The notes below the pieces were generated by a model, which saw only the letters and a list, made by a program, of their open reading frames with translations, did no database searches and was not told where the DNA came from. The position numbers and the translations under genes were made by a program. From Apostichopus japonicus (lineage: Eukaryota; Echinodermata; Holothuroidea; Aspidochirotida; Stichopodidae), in contig NC_092577.1 of assembly GCF_037975245.1 (NCBI RefSeq), positions 14,587,013 to 14,651,012 of the forward strand: 64,000 nucleotides of DNA. Reading direction: 5' to 3'. Within the stretch, counting starts at the first letter, position 1. Every line of letters starts with the position of its first letter. This document shows positions 24,490 to 37,199 of this stretch, piece by piece.

Positions 24490-25180
24490 CAGACTGTATC
24501 TATAACAACATGCTCCATTCTAGCATGTAGAATGCTGCAATACAGCGACGTCGGATATGCGACCACGTCACTTAGTGATTTGTATTATATTAATAGCTGG
24601 CAGGAAAATTAAATTCCTCTTTCTGGCATGTAATTAGTTTAAACTCTCTACGAGAGACATGCGAAAACTTCGCTGCTCTGGGGGACTGAGGGTGTGGGTG
24701 AAGCCCTGCACCAAACAATGGCTCTGATATACAAACAACAAAATACAATAAGTAATTCCTTTCCATCATCATCATCATGAATGTCCAAACCGTTCGGTAG
24801 TAATAAACTCTATTTCTTGTGAGCTAAAGTCGGTAGAATGAAAAAAAAATGACTTTCACGTGTGAGAAAAGTTGTAAACAAAATATTTCACTTTACAAAT
24901 TCCAAGAGGTGAAAAAAGATGAATTCTGGTTGCAAATGATGATGTATAATCTCTGATTAAAGTTACGGTTATTACGTGGGTTCAAGTGGCGGCGATAATT
25001 CATCGACGTCACTAAGTGCTTTGTTTTCAATGATTAAGTGACTTATGTAGCAAAATATTATAACATCTCGTGTTGGTTTCTTAAACAAGATAATGTGCTA
25101 ACATAAAAAAGTACACTTCAGAAACTGGAGCTAACAGAATTTTCTTTTCTTTTTCTTGTTCTTCTGATTCTTTTGAAAAG
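24490..25180. other. intron sequence between modules
   Basis: A short direct repeat, 'tctatcagacagactgt', occurs at about 24462-24500. A fragment at 24595-24770 with higher GC and an antisense ORF has no recognisable product. The rest is module-type intron. Confidence 0.4.
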
Positions 25181-25186
25181 TGTATG
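25181..25186 (+). CDS. micro-exon, 6 bases (TGTATG)
   Basis: Acceptor region tttcttgttcttctgattc then ttttgaaaag; donor gtaaga. Encodes Val-Tyr, the same dipeptide as 23454 through different bases. Confidence 0.6.
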
Positions 25187-25913
25187 GTAAGACATTTCAT
25201 ATCAATTTGATTTCTAACACTGATAGCGACGTTTCAGACGTTTAGATGAAGTGAAGTTCCTTGAATGGAGATAGTACTGCCAAACAAACAAAAATTATGA
25301 TCTAACTTAATATGATATGAAAGATGGAATATTTGTACTACGTAAACCAAAAGTTGACAAAAATTTCATACAACTTGCCAAATAATGAATAAATTGTTTA
25401 CAACAGCTGAACGAACGATTAAAGACACAGTATAAGAGCAAGTCTGAAAGAATATATCATATCTGAATTTTGGTGGTATATTTGTAGGCATTCACCGTAC
25501 TAGCGTCCTCAGATCTAGCATATATCACGCCTTATAATTTGATAATCCTCTACAAAGTAATTACATTCACAGTCGTAAAATCTAATTGACTTAAGATGTG
25601 TCTAAAAGGTACCAGACGACACGAAAGAATTTGTCCAAACTCGAATTACAATATTTATATGTATCGATCCACAGTTGTGAGTAGACAAACTTTCCATGGT
25701 TGTATTGCTGACAAAAGTTGTAAATAAAGTAAACGTGGTGATTATGTTAATTGAGAGCAAATGGTTACACGTTTCCAAGTGATGAAGGATAAGTTTGTGG
25801 TACAGCTATAACATCTTACCATTGCGACGGTGGATATTAACTCATGTCACTTGATGAATGAACAGCTCAAATTGACGTTAATATTTTTTCTCCTTCTGTT
25901 TTCTCTATAACAG

Positions 25914-25919
25914 TTCTCG
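25914..25919 (+). CDS. micro-exon, 6 bases (TTCTCG)
   Basis: Acceptor tctgttttctctataacag, donor gtaaga. Encodes Val-Leu. Both splice sites are close to consensus. Confidence 0.7.
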
Positions 25920-26430
25920 GTAAGACATTTTATTGTATTCTCCATGAGATGAAGCGATGGGCAAAATTAGAACATATATATTGAAGTTGAACAAATATCT
26001 TTAGACAATTTTGAGAAAAAAAGTTTCCAACGAATAATCAAAGGTATCATACTTATCTAACTCTGGTTGCTTTGGTTATAACAAATAATGTATTTGCAGT
26101 CAGAATGGTCATAATTTAATTAAATTTGGATTTTGCTAGTGGCAAAGTGCCGGAAAGGAAGGTAATGTCAAATGAAACGGCCAGTAGTAACAAAATATAT
26201 ATCCAGCTATCAACAGTAGGGTTAAAAACGACTTTTAGCGAAGAGAACGGAGGAAAAAGTAGTAAACAAAGGATTTCTCTTTTAATAATGCTTTGGTTTG
26301 CATGAATAGCTAATTAATGTGGCTCAAATAATAAAAGTGTATTACAGCATTGCATGTTGAATATTTAACTAGAGCACAACAATCACTTCTGTAACGTTAT
26401 CCTCTTCGTCTTCTGTTTGCTCCCTAACAG

Positions 26431-26436
26431 ATGAGG
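26431..26436 (+). CDS. micro-exon, 6 bases (ATGAGG)
   Basis: Acceptor tctgtttgctccctaacag, donor gtaaga. Encodes Asp-Glu, the most acidic dipeptide of the array. TGC lies within the pyrimidine tract. Confidence 0.7.
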
Positions 26437-26793
26437 GTAAGACATTTCATTTTCATATTCCGAAGACTTAAAAGTATTTTGTGGTGGCTTTTTTTCGACT
26501 AGGGGAATTGCTTAATATTTTCTGCATCAAATGGCGAAAACTGCATTTACACATGCGTTTATCATCGCGAAAATATAATTTCTTTTAAATTGTGTGATAT
26601 TTTGTAAATGGATCCCACAACAGTAGAATGGATAATGCCATCATAACACTTTAGTTGAAAATGTCTTTGTTTTTCTTCCTAACTAGTAACCTTTAATACT
26701 CAAAGGAAAAAATAGTTCTAAAAATTATTTTCAAGTTGATATAGAGACTTCTAAGTACAGAGAATTTTGATAGCTAAGCAAACATTGCAAATT

Positions 26794-26816
26794 GTGAATA
26801 TTGGTCACCATTATAT

Positions 26817-26877
<61 letters not shown>

Positions 26878-26887
26878 ATATATATGT

Positions 26888-26927
<40 letters not shown>

Positions 26928-27064
26928 ATCGTAATGAGTTGGAAAATCAAGAACAGTGAAAAAACTTTCAGCCTCCACCGGGATTCGAACCACGGGCCTC
27001 CCGCTCTGTACGCGGACACCCTAACCACTAGGCTATGGACGCTGATTGTATGTCCAGAGGTTCG

Positions 27065-27115
<51 letters not shown>

Positions 27116-27138
27116 ATATTATGGTGACCAATATTCAC
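26794..27138. mobile_element. inverted-repeat element with tRNA-like core and TA tracts
   Basis: Ends are long inverted repeats: GTGAATATTGGTCACCAT at 26794 and its complement ending at 27138, differing at about one base before running into (TA)n on each side. The core (26972-27040) read on the minus strand resembles a tRNA, with TAGCCTAGTGGTTAGGG (A-box) and GGTTCGAATCC (B-box). The acceptor stem does not pair well, so it is not a functional tRNA. A foldback or MITE-like structure is likely. Confidence 0.7.
26972..27040 (-). pseudogene. tRNA-like sequence inside the inverted-repeat element
   Basis: A- and B-box motifs and a possible anticodon stem (CCGC/GCGG) are present. The 5' GTCCATA does not match the 3' side, so it is tRNA-derived, not a gene. 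Confidence 0.6.
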
Positions 27139-27659
27139 AAAAAGTGCACTGAAAAGTAAGGGAATCGATCATACATTTCAATGGAACATATTGCAATCCG
27201 ACACACACCAACGCGAATCAGAAGCATGTAACCTATGCATGGAAGAGAAGCTGGCAATAGTACAGTCGAAAGACAGACGATCAGAGCTGTTATCGCGCTG
27301 TCGTCATGACAACCGTCATCACACACGCCTGAAGCCGAGATAGTCTGTGATCAGTTCAGTTGCAAGCCGTACCCGTGAAACTCCGAGTAGCATTATGATG
27401 GTTATCAAAAAGAAAGGAGTTCAGCTTTTCACCGCTCAGGAGTTGTTCATCATTTAGGATCTAGGCTATTCTAGTTGACAAGGGCTAATTCGTGTACCTC
27501 TGTCACCTTGCCTATACACGTTTATTGTTTTTAATAACAAAACATATTCGAATCTCGCCTATTGATTACTTTAACGATATATTTGTTACATAAATAAAGT
27601 ACACTCTCAAAATATTTGCTCCCAAACATTCTTTCCATTTTCTGTTTTCTCTATGACAG

Positions 27660-27665
27660 AAGCAG
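27660..27665 (+). CDS. micro-exon, 6 bases (AAGCAG)
   Basis: Acceptor tctgttttctctatgacag, donor gtaaga. Encodes Glu-Ala. Confidence 0.7.
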
Positions 27666-27749
27666 GTAAGACACTTTATTTTAATTTGAGTACTCGCAGC
27701 AAAACTAAACTAGTAGCGAGATATTATTTGTAAATAAAAGTATGGTTAT

Positions 27750-28835
27750 CAGGCGCGGCGGAACGGAAAAATTATTGGGGGGCTAATGTGTGGACACTAT
27801 CTAAGCGGAGCGCCACCATCGGTTGGCGCGGAGCGTACAAGAAAATTTTGGGTTTTTTCAAACCCCCAGATGGCCGGAAACGGCACTTCCCGAGTGTTTT
27901 ATGCTTCGAATACCTACCCCTAGAATATGGGTCTCAAGCCTGCAATTTCTCAGATTGCACGAAAGTCTGTAAAAACATTGTAATTTGTATATTCGATTGT
28001 TTTTTAAGAGAGTAGCTATTACTCGAAGTGTACTCGCAAAGACGTTTTTGAGTGTAGTAAGGGCAGTGGCGGAGCTAGGGGTATTGGTCGGGGGGCAAGA
28101 ATAGTCTGTAGGGGCGCTTTCGACACTATCTAAGCGTAGCGCCACCACAGGTTGGCGCGGAGCGGTCAGAAATTTTTGAGTAAAGACACTCCCTAGATTG
28201 CAGGAAATCACCCTTTCGGGCCTTACTAATTTGCAGATAAACGGAGAATAAATAGGTGTCGTCGCCATTTTATCGGAAAATTACACCAACAGAATATGAC
28301 AAATGTCAATAGGTATACTAGAGCGCAATAAAATAGTCAATAATCGCGAATAAGTAAAAAAGTAGTGAAAAGCTGAAAAGGGCGCCAGCAGTCCATTTGA
28401 GTCCGTCAGGGGGGGGGGGGGCATCCGCCCCTGACTGTATATATGGACGCTCCGCCACTAAGTAAGGGGATGTTGGAGAACTGGCTGAAAATGAGGCAAG
28501 TCATTGGCCTAAGACAAAGTTGTGTTACGCTTACCGGTACTCACACTAACTTCTTCCACTTTTCACGGGGCGTGAAGACGCGGTTGGGGTGACAATGTGG
28601 TTTATAGCCAGGGGACGGGCCGAGGGTCCCCCAGCAATTACTAAAATTATTACATCTATATAGTATACGTGTGCATCGGACAGATCGACAAGGATGCATT
28701 GAAAAATGGGCAGATGCACTTTTCGGAACCTTGGTAAATATTGGGGGGGGGGGGCTTATCATGCATTTGCCCCCTCAACTTTTTCATTGGGGGGCTGAGC
28801 CCCCCAAGCCCCCCCCCCCGGTTCCGCCGCCACTG
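27750..28835. mobile_element. hAT-like element with nested insertion
   Basis: Starts CAGGCGCGGCGGAAC and ends GTTCCGCCGCCACTG (inverted). It is flanked on both sides by the 8-mer ATGGTTAT (27742-27749 and 28836-28843), the target-duplication length of hAT transposases. Long G and C runs sit near the 3' end. It is inserted about 85 bases after the donor of the micro-exon at 27660 and is interrupted by the element at 28064-28460. No intact transposase ORF is seen. Confidence 0.8.
28064..28460. mobile_element. nested non-autonomous hAT-like element
   Basis: CAGTGGCGGAGCTAGG at the left and CTCCGCCACTA at the right, flanked by direct 8-mers AGTAAGGG (28056-28063 and 28461-28468). Same family as 5552-6064, but younger by the intact target duplication. 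Confidence 0.85.
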
Positions 28836-28843
28836 ATGGTTAT

Positions 28844-30001
28844 ATCGAAGTGTACATACAACTCAAGAAGTAAACACCCGGCCGATTAAGGCAATAGTAC
28901 CGAAATGTTAGTGTAATTTACTGTTCACAGAAACATTTGATAGATTTTCATCGGAAGAATCATGAAACTAATGACTCACAGTAGAATGCACAATACAAGA
29001 CTGATTAAACAAGGCACCAGTTTAAGGTTATTCCAGGCTAGGGTCTATTGTTTAATAAAATGTAGGGAAGCTTGTCCATCTTCAGGTCGAAACCACATCC
29101 TCGAAGATTATAGCGCTTTGTAATTAGAAGGCATCATATACTTTATTAATTTGGTGATATATTGTGAATGAATCTGGCAACAGAGGAGTGAATGGTGTTA
29201 TTGCGGCAATTCAACTGTTATTCTTGAAGATATTTAACTCACTTATACGCAGTGACAATATTATAAAACTGGCATTTTGATGCAACTCTAATTAGAGAGA
29301 ACCATGAAAGCTAAGCAAACATTCCAATTGTATCAGGTTTCATGGATAAATCAACAAGAACAATATTATCGGAAAGTAAAGATTTTTAATATATTTAACT
29401 TTTGATTTCCGGGTAAGCACATCCTCAAGTGAATCAAGTACTTAAGCTGTCAACATAGGCTACATTCAATAAAATCACATCTTGAATTACTGGGGAAGTG
29501 TTGAGATTTTATTCCAACGAATAAGTATTGAATATCTTTCTTTTCCATGTAAATGTCACTTAGTCTGCCACCTGAATATCCCTTCGTTATGTTCGATTGC
29601 TGTAGAAGAACATAGATAGAACTTATATTAAGAAAAAAGTTACGAAACGAAGAACCGTTTTATGATAAGTCGTTACATTATTTTTACGATTCCACCCAGC
29701 CAAACAATCTGGATTTAGTTTTGATTTCATCTCGCATAAGAAACTTATAACATGGCAAATTAACAAAAACATCATGTTTCATCCTTTCGTCCTTCCTATG
29801 TAATATCTGTATAGTTAATTTGGCTGTAACGATCAAATGAAACTGTTCTCGCACTTTGATTACTTTTAACGACATGTGTATCGTTGTTTTGATTACTTTT
29901 GATTAATGTTCCGTCCATCTCTTTTTCCTTTTCCTCTTTCCATATTTCATCTCATTTCCCTCTTATTCTATCTTGTTCTTTGTGTTCTTTTGTTTCTAAA
30001 G
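28844..30001. other. intron, no recognised feature
   Basis: AT-rich sequence after the hAT insertion. Weak similarity to other module introns (gtcatcagtttaaggtt, ctttaattagaaggc) but no exon-like segment with acceptor and donor. Confidence 0.4.
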
Positions 30002-30013
30002 CGTCAAGAGATG
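30002..30013 (+). CDS. micro-exon, 12 bases (A-S-R-D)
   Basis: Acceptor gttcttttgtttctaaag; exon CGTCAAGAGATG; donor gtgatg, which is poor. The intron after it (caatctattttaatttta) aligns with the post-donor sequence of other modules, which supports the boundary. Use may be low. Confidence 0.5.
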
Positions 30014-30762
30014 GTGATGCAATCTATTTTAATTTTAAGACAAACGTTTTAAGAAGCTATAGCAGTAGCTCCACAATACTATAGTTGTTTAAATAAAGTG
30101 ACATAATTTTGAAACATATACTAACAAATTTAACATTAATTTACCGATAAAGTCAACATTGGAAAAAAGTTTCAAGAGGTTTGTAAGTCAGTTTGTACGG
30201 CGATTAATTGCTTTCTTCAGCAATCACAGAGTGACAAGCAAATGTTATTGTGAGGGAAATAAATATGCTAACTATGTATGCACAAATGGTTTCTAGGTGT
30301 GTAAACGAATGTAACAAAGAATAGTGATATATGTATATATGTCATTAAAACTGATAATGATAAGAAAATATAATGAATAATATGCACACTGAAGTTAAAT
30401 GGATAATTAAATACACGAGACTCATTTAGCAATGCGCTATTCAAACCTCACGACGTATTTTGTGTCAGCCAATGAAGTTCAACCTATACTTCTTCAGATC
30501 CAACAGGGACCCTCTTGTAGCATAGGCTATATAACGTTGTGAACGGTAATAGAAAGGAACTGACTTACAGTGAGAGTCATAAGAACGTAATTAACTTCCG
30601 TGAGAGGTGGTAACAATCTAATCCCGCGTGTTGATTCCATTAACTAGAAAATGTTTGTGACATAGACTAGTACATGTGAGTAACGTAGTTTAGATTCGGT
30701 GACGGTTGTTTCCATCTTCCTCCTTTTTATCTTAACATTATTTAACGATATTTCCTTGGCAG

Positions 30763-30768
30763 GAGTTG
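30763..30768 (+). CDS. micro-exon, 6 bases (GAGTTG)
   Basis: Acceptor atatttccttggcag, donor gtaaga. Encodes Gly-Val. Confidence 0.65.
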
Positions 30769-31323
30769 GTAAGACACTTTCTTTCAATTAATAGTTATAG
30801 CAATAACTGCTTGTACAGACATTTATGTGAAGTGTAGCGATTTTCAAATCTATACTACAATAGTGGTAAAATATTTATTATTGTGATCCAAAGAAGTCTC
30901 CACTGTTTGAAAGGAAAAACGACCCTCATCAAAATCACATAGTTGTAGGTGGTAATTCCTTTAAATAATGATTGAAAGATAACATTATTTTAGACATGTA
31001 AAAGAGGAACATAATGTTAACCTTCAGGTTAAAGAAACTTTCTTATAATTCTAACATGGTGTTTATGAGATATAGCCATTAAAGTTTATACATCGTGTAC
31101 AAACTATGCAAAATCAATGATGTTAAATCAACCGTTACGATTGAGTTGGTTATAATTGTAAAATAATACATATGATAAAGAATACATTAACAAAGAGAAT
31201 TTGACTGTAGTGATATTATGAAAAAATCCCCCCCCCCCATTTCCCAACCGTCCACACTTCGTTCTTCATTTCCATATCCACCTTTGGATTTTTCTTTTAT
31301 ACTTATGCTTCCAATACATTTAG

Positions 31324-31335
31324 ACTTTTGTCGAG
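31324..31335 (+). CDS. micro-exon, 12 bases (D-F-C-R)
   Basis: Acceptor cttatgcttccaatacatttag after a CT-rich region; exon ACTTTTGTCGAG; donor gtaaga. It is the only micro-exon after 12.4 kb that contributes a Cys, so its inclusion would change the disulfide pattern. Confidence 0.65.
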
Positions 31336-33145
31336 GTAAGAAAGTGTTTTTTACTTTCTCACACTTACAGTAATATCAATAGATTCACATAGAGCTATCT
31401 AAGCCATGATCTTCATGCTCTGTTTGATATATACATATAAATATATATATATATATATATACATATGGTTTTCTCGATTGTAATACTGTAAAAGTGCACT
31501 GTACAACACAATTTGAAATATGACATAAATGTTTGCCAGCAGAAACTAACATCATCTATTGTTTCGATTTTGCCAACGTAGTCCAACCTTTATAAATATG
31601 ACAGGAAACGTGGTTGAGAGTCACCCTGTCTCATTGCTTTGTTTGATAATTACCTCACATTTGTGAAGATTCCTCAGGTTCACATCATCACTCCTTTTGT
31701 TCATTTAAGACCTCTAAGAAAGATCCAAAATCAGTTGACCATTGTGTGAGACAAATCTCACCAAGGACTTTGGGATCAGATGACAACATTGTCTGAAATG
31801 GTCCAAGAATTCCACATTATATTACTCGTATTTAGGAGACTTTCTTTTTTACTGAAAAGTTCTTCCTAAGCATTGTTAATGTGTGCAGAAATCCGCTAAA
31901 TAGCTTCGACGCCTTTGCTTTGTCTACGACCAGCTTCGTAAAGAATTATTGATAGAAGTGATTACAAACATTTTAATTAAAGAATAGTTTACCTCGTCAA
32001 ACGTAAGCTGTTGGTTTTCAGGGTAGTTGCATATGGAATGTGGAGGGTGACCACGAAAGCTATCTTCATCCTGGAACTTTTACTGTGTCCTTTCACATCC
32101 CATTGCCTTCATTCCAACATTAGGTTAAAGAATGTTTAATCAGGCATGACTTTTCAGTTTTGTGTTTATAGGACATGATCATTTGAGATCCTTGAAAATG
32201 TGCATGTGTTCACTTCGAATGTCGGGTGGTGCACCATGCAAAACGGAATAAAATTATAGTATAATTCTAGTGAAATTTCAGTAAGGCATACCATGATCAC
32301 ATTCCTGTCCTTATCAGCCTCATTTATCCTCCACATTACTCCTCTCTCAAAGTATAACAGAGAACATTTTACTATTATCTCACCTTCCCCTTAACCTAGG
32401 AACATATGTACAATATCTTAGCTAGTAGCACAGACAGGAAGTTCTCACATCACACCTCCCATAAACCTCCAACTTCTTAGTTTCAGGAGATCACTCACAC
32501 TGTGGCCTCCAGTGTAACTTTCTACAACAGAAACCCTACACCTGTTTGTGCACCTGATATTAGATCTCTACCAATTAAGTAGGATGTGTGGTCATTTTTT
32601 CAGTAGCTTAACTACTGTAGTAAGGTAAATATGTGGACAGAGAAACTTTCTGTCCCATCATCTTGTAATCTATTGTAAAAGAGTATATAAGATGTAACTT
32701 TCACCAATTGTAGTCAGTGTGATTCAACCTGTAGGAGCCGTGCTTAGCACGGTTCTCTCAAGCATACTTTACCCTGACACACTCACTGTACTCAGTTTAT
32801 ATCTATGGCCAGTTGAAGATCTAATATACCATTTAATTCAACTATTTTGTTCGTATCCTTATTACTTGGTCACATACCGCTGTGACAATTTGGTGGAGCA
32901 GCGGGCTGTGACAAAAGCATTGTAGGAATGTTTATTCTACTTACAATTGTTTTGTGTAACATCAATGGCAGATGGTAAATAACAATGGGCTCTTTCTTGA
33001 CACAAGATGTAAACTCCCTCGTCGAACCTTAAATACAAGTCAGTCAGTAAGTTATTAGTATCAATCAGTTGTATGAACTACACATTTTGAAGGTTAGTTC
33101 ACGTTATTTTCTCTTCCATTTTTCTATTTCTCTATCAAATTAAAG
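31336..33145. other. intron with a possible solo LTR
   Basis: A TA tract lies at about 31436-31461. The segment 32616-32887 begins TG, ends CA, contains a TATA-like 'gagtatataagatg' and is followed by 'tttggtggagcagcggg', which resembles an LTR-retrotransposon primer-binding region. No second LTR, target duplication or polyprotein is visible, so this is tentative. Confidence 0.3.
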
Positions 33146-33151
33146 GAACAG
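33146..33151 (+). CDS. micro-exon, 6 bases (GAACAG)
   Basis: Acceptor tctatttctctatcaaattaaag, donor gtaaga. Encodes Gly-Thr. Confidence 0.65.
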
Positions 33152-33540
33152 GTAAGACTTTGCATCTCAAGTTGAGGACTTACAGTTAAATGATAGCAGT
33201 AGCAATATTTATACAGACATTTATATGACGTGATCGGAAACGCATGTGCCTACAAAATCCCATAATTGCCATTCGAAAAATATGGTCATCTGATTGGAAC
33301 AAGTTTTTAATTCGTTGCAACGAATTGTTAATTTGTCCGTACGAAGTAACAAATATTTTGAAGGAAAAAATAATTTGTTGTAAGAAATTAAAAATATTGT
33401 TCTAGTGCCAATGAAATTCCCACGATTGTAAAGGGTGAAAAAAATATCAACAAAAGAATTATCTTCAAGCTATTAACGTAAGGATAGGTTATTTGATTTT
33501 CTTATTTTGATGGTTCTATGAAAGCCTCCTGTAACACTGT

Positions 33541-33738
<198 letters not shown>

Positions 33739-36120
33739 CATCTTTTATATCGAATCTTTTCGTGAACGTGGTTTCATTCAAGACCTTCCTCTCATATAAG
33801 ATGCATATAGGTTCTGAGTCCGGAGCCGCCCTTGAAAAATATATTTTATTAGCATATATACTCTACTAGGCATATACGCACAAGCCTTTGTTAACAAACT
33901 TAGGACTTTATAATACAATGATGACAGTGGCGGCATTCGCATACGAGATACTATATATAAAGACAACAACAGCCCAAAATGGGTAACATGATTCCTTGCT
34001 TAGTGGAATATTAAAAGGCTGTATGTCATCAGCCACTATCACAATATTTTCCGCAAAGATATTTGGCCCAGACAAAGTGGCTCAAAAATATATTTGCCTC
34101 CCAAAGTTGTATCCCTCCAAAATTGGCCCGAATGGTTTCCAAAATATTTTGGACCCCACAAATTTGGGCCCAAAATATGTGTCATTAAATACGCTTGAGG
34201 TAGAAATAACATGTGGACCCACCCCGCTCACAAGTGGGCCCGGGACATTTTGGGGCCAGATGGCCAGCAAATACCAGTTATTTAATTGAACAGCTATTGT
34301 AATGTAAAGAATATTTAAGCCCAAATGGTCATAATGCATTTTAGGTGGAAACTAGAGCAACAGTGCTGCATCCCATCATCTGCGAAAGAAAAACCATTTC
34401 ATTGGAGGGCTGCCTTGAGTCTTTAATACACTGATGTATGTATGCACTGTGTTTAATTCTCTGCACATAGCTCCATGGCCAATGTAGTAAATCACTGGTT
34501 GTTGAACAACACAAGGGAACCAGATTACCCTGACTAGCATATTCTGCCCTGAAAGTAGTTCTAGCAAATTACTTATGGTCACCATGCTCAGACGTGTTCC
34601 CTGCTTAGACTGAGATAAAATGGCATGAAATATCAATTGAAGGTTAGGGGTGACACACTTTCAGGGCAATTGACAAGCACGTGGGTAAGTACCCAATCGG
34701 TATAGGTAGGGTCTACCTTCGGACATGCAATGGCTTATGACTTTCAACTGGTCCGTACCCTGATTATCTTCCACCCTCCAAATAAAGCTTACTACCATAT
34801 CCTATATCCACACTATCGAAGGACTCTAAAACGAATGCTAAGATACTGACAAATTGCAAATTGTCAAAAAAATACCACTTGCCTTTATCCAATCATTTAT
34901 TCATGAACAAGCTGTATTGCGATGCTAATGAGGCACCTTCACCTTCGCCTTCAACAAGAGTGAAAACCATATTTTTAGTTTAGAAAATCACATTCTGAGT
35001 AATTCTTTTCTGGACATTTTAATGTTGAGAGTAGTAATGTCTCTCATAACAAAGTTCTGCGTTTCCCAAATAAAATTATATGTACATAAATCGTTAATAG
35101 CACGCTCAGCATCAGATCATAAGATGCATGCGAGCATGCATTCATGCATGCATGCATGGATGTATGCGTGTGTGTTTGACGAGCGCGTTAACCCATATGA
35201 ACACAGTGCAATACGGTTCATTTTAACTTGGATACTTGCAGTTAAATTAAAGCAGTACCAATATATACAGAATATACCACATGAAGTGATGTCAAATTTG
35301 ATGGAGTGTAATTCATGCTGAAAACAGGAAACCTTCAAACTAAGTCAATGTTCAGACAAACGGTGAAAAAAATCTTCATGAGATGAAAAGATGGACAAGT
35401 TTTTATGATGTATATCAATAATTAACCAAAACCTGATCAAATAACTTGCGAAATAATGATCAAAATGTGTATGACAGTTTAACGATACTTAAATGTACGA
35501 GACTGCCTAAACAAGGCACAAGTCTTAAAAATAGAGTAACATACTTGGTGCTGAACGACAGTCCAAACACATCGGCATACTCGCCTATTCATATTTGGCA
35601 AGGTTCTCCTCGTAACATATATCACGCCGAGTTTGCTAAAAACAGTCCAACACACTTCAATATCGAAATAAAAATATATGTAATTACTTCGAATGTATTT
35701 TATGCCAAATACAATTGTTTATGTGATACACTTCATTGATTCGTCTATGTCCTAATTTAAAAACAAAATATGAACTTCTTGCGACTTTAGCGAGAAAGAA
35801 AACTAGTAAACAAAGGAATTCTCTCAAAATTTACAACTGAATAAGAATGATGTAAATTGAAAACAGGATGGTCGATGAATTCTGGAATCCCAATCAATGA
35901 AGAATAAACCTCTGATGCTTACCACTTGAATTCACTGCGACGATACGCATCTACGTGACATAAAGCTTTGGATTGAATGAATCACCGTTGAATGAATGGC
36001 TGTTAAATGTAGCTGTAATCATAACAATCTACTCTCATCTCACATGTTGAATACGTTACAAAAGAGATTTGTTGTGTTAAGTAAACATTTAACGTTCTTC
36101 TTCTCGTTTTCCTCTATATC
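33739..36120. other. intron with decayed modules and unknown repeat
   Basis: The segment 34046-34270 is rich in GGCCC/AAAAT motifs and has an unknown origin, probably a transposon fragment. A TGCATGCA tract lies at 35125-35170. From 35215 on, the sequence again matches the post-donor intron of the modules, but the AG-exon-GTAAG part is missing. At about 36118 the pyrimidine tract of a 638-type module runs straight into 'tctcatgatgtaaag' with its exon deleted. Confidence 0.5.
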
Positions 36121-36555
36121 TCATGATGTAAAGTAATAATAAAATGAACATGCCAAGAATGTAACGATGCGCGTAGATGTTAAACAAGAAAGAATTGTTA
36201 TTTTAAGTTACATGTGTAACAGAATGTATAGCAAAATTGTAATAGTATGTAGATGTGTAAGGCTGGTGAGCAAATAGCTGACAGCAGACAATATCAAGTT
36301 CCAAACGATAATGAATACACATCATATAAAAATGACGGTTATCACCTATATATGTGTTCAAGACGACGGTAAATATCCACCGATGTCACTAAATGCTTTG
36401 AAAATGGGAAGCTGATTGATGTGACAGTACTTATGACAGTATACTATGATCCCGCATGCTGATTACGTGATAAAAGAGATTTGTTGTGTTAAGTAAACAT
36501 TAACGTTCTTCTTTTCGTTTTCCTCTTTGCCTCTGGTTTTTCTTCTTCATAAAAG

Positions 36556-36561
36556 CCACTC
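36556..36561 (+). CDS. micro-exon, 6 bases (CCACTC)
   Basis: Acceptor tttttcttcttcataaaag, donor gtaaga. Encodes Ala-Thr. It ends in C, so the next junction codon starts with C: joining to a CC-starting exon gives Pro instead of Ala. Confidence 0.65.
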
Positions 36562-37193
36562 GTAAGACATTTCATTACTATCTTAATACTAACATTACAA
36601 TTCTCGCATTAGCTGCATAGACAGACTAGTACATGAAGTGTATATAACATCCGTTGAGTTTGTAATGCACTTATAATAGTTTCCCACACTTCAGAATTCC
36701 TTGATACGGGTCTGGTAAATGTCCAAATAAAACCTTTTGCTATAATCTACTGTATATCTCATGATGTAAAGTAATAATAAAATGAACATGTCAAGAATGT
36801 AACGATGCGCGTAGATGTTAAACAAGAAAGAATTGTTATTTTAAGTTACATGTGTAACAGAATGTATAGCAAAATTGTAATAGTATGTAGATGTGTAAGG
36901 CTGGTGAGCAAAAAGCAGACAGCAGACAATATCAAGTTCCATACGATAATGAATACACATCATATAAAAATGACGGTTGTCACCTATCTGTGGGTTCAAG
37001 ACGACGGTAAATATCCACCGATGTCACTAAATGCTTTGAAAATGGGAAGCTGATTGATGTGACAGTACTTATGACAGTATACTATGATCCCGCATGCTGA
37101 TTACGTGATAAAAGAGATTTGTTGTGTTAAGTAAACATTAACGTTCTTCTTTTCGTTTTCCTCTTTGCCTCTGGTTTTTCTTCTTCATAAAAG

Positions 37194-37199
37194 CCCGTG
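37194..37199 (+). CDS. micro-exon, 6 bases (CCCGTG)
   Basis: Acceptor tttttcttcttcataaaag, donor gtaaga. Encodes Ala-Arg (Pro-Arg after a C-ending exon). It differs from 36556 at exon positions 3, 4 and 6 although the flanks are almost the same. Confidence 0.65.

Noticed and set aside
26972-27040. Functional tRNA gene
   Set aside because: A- and B-boxes are present, but the acceptor stem does not pair and it lies inside an inverted-repeat element.
26774-27152. Long ORFs of alternating Tyr and Ile
   Set aside because: Translations of (TA)n tracts; the same applies at 7554-8009 and 33502-33781.
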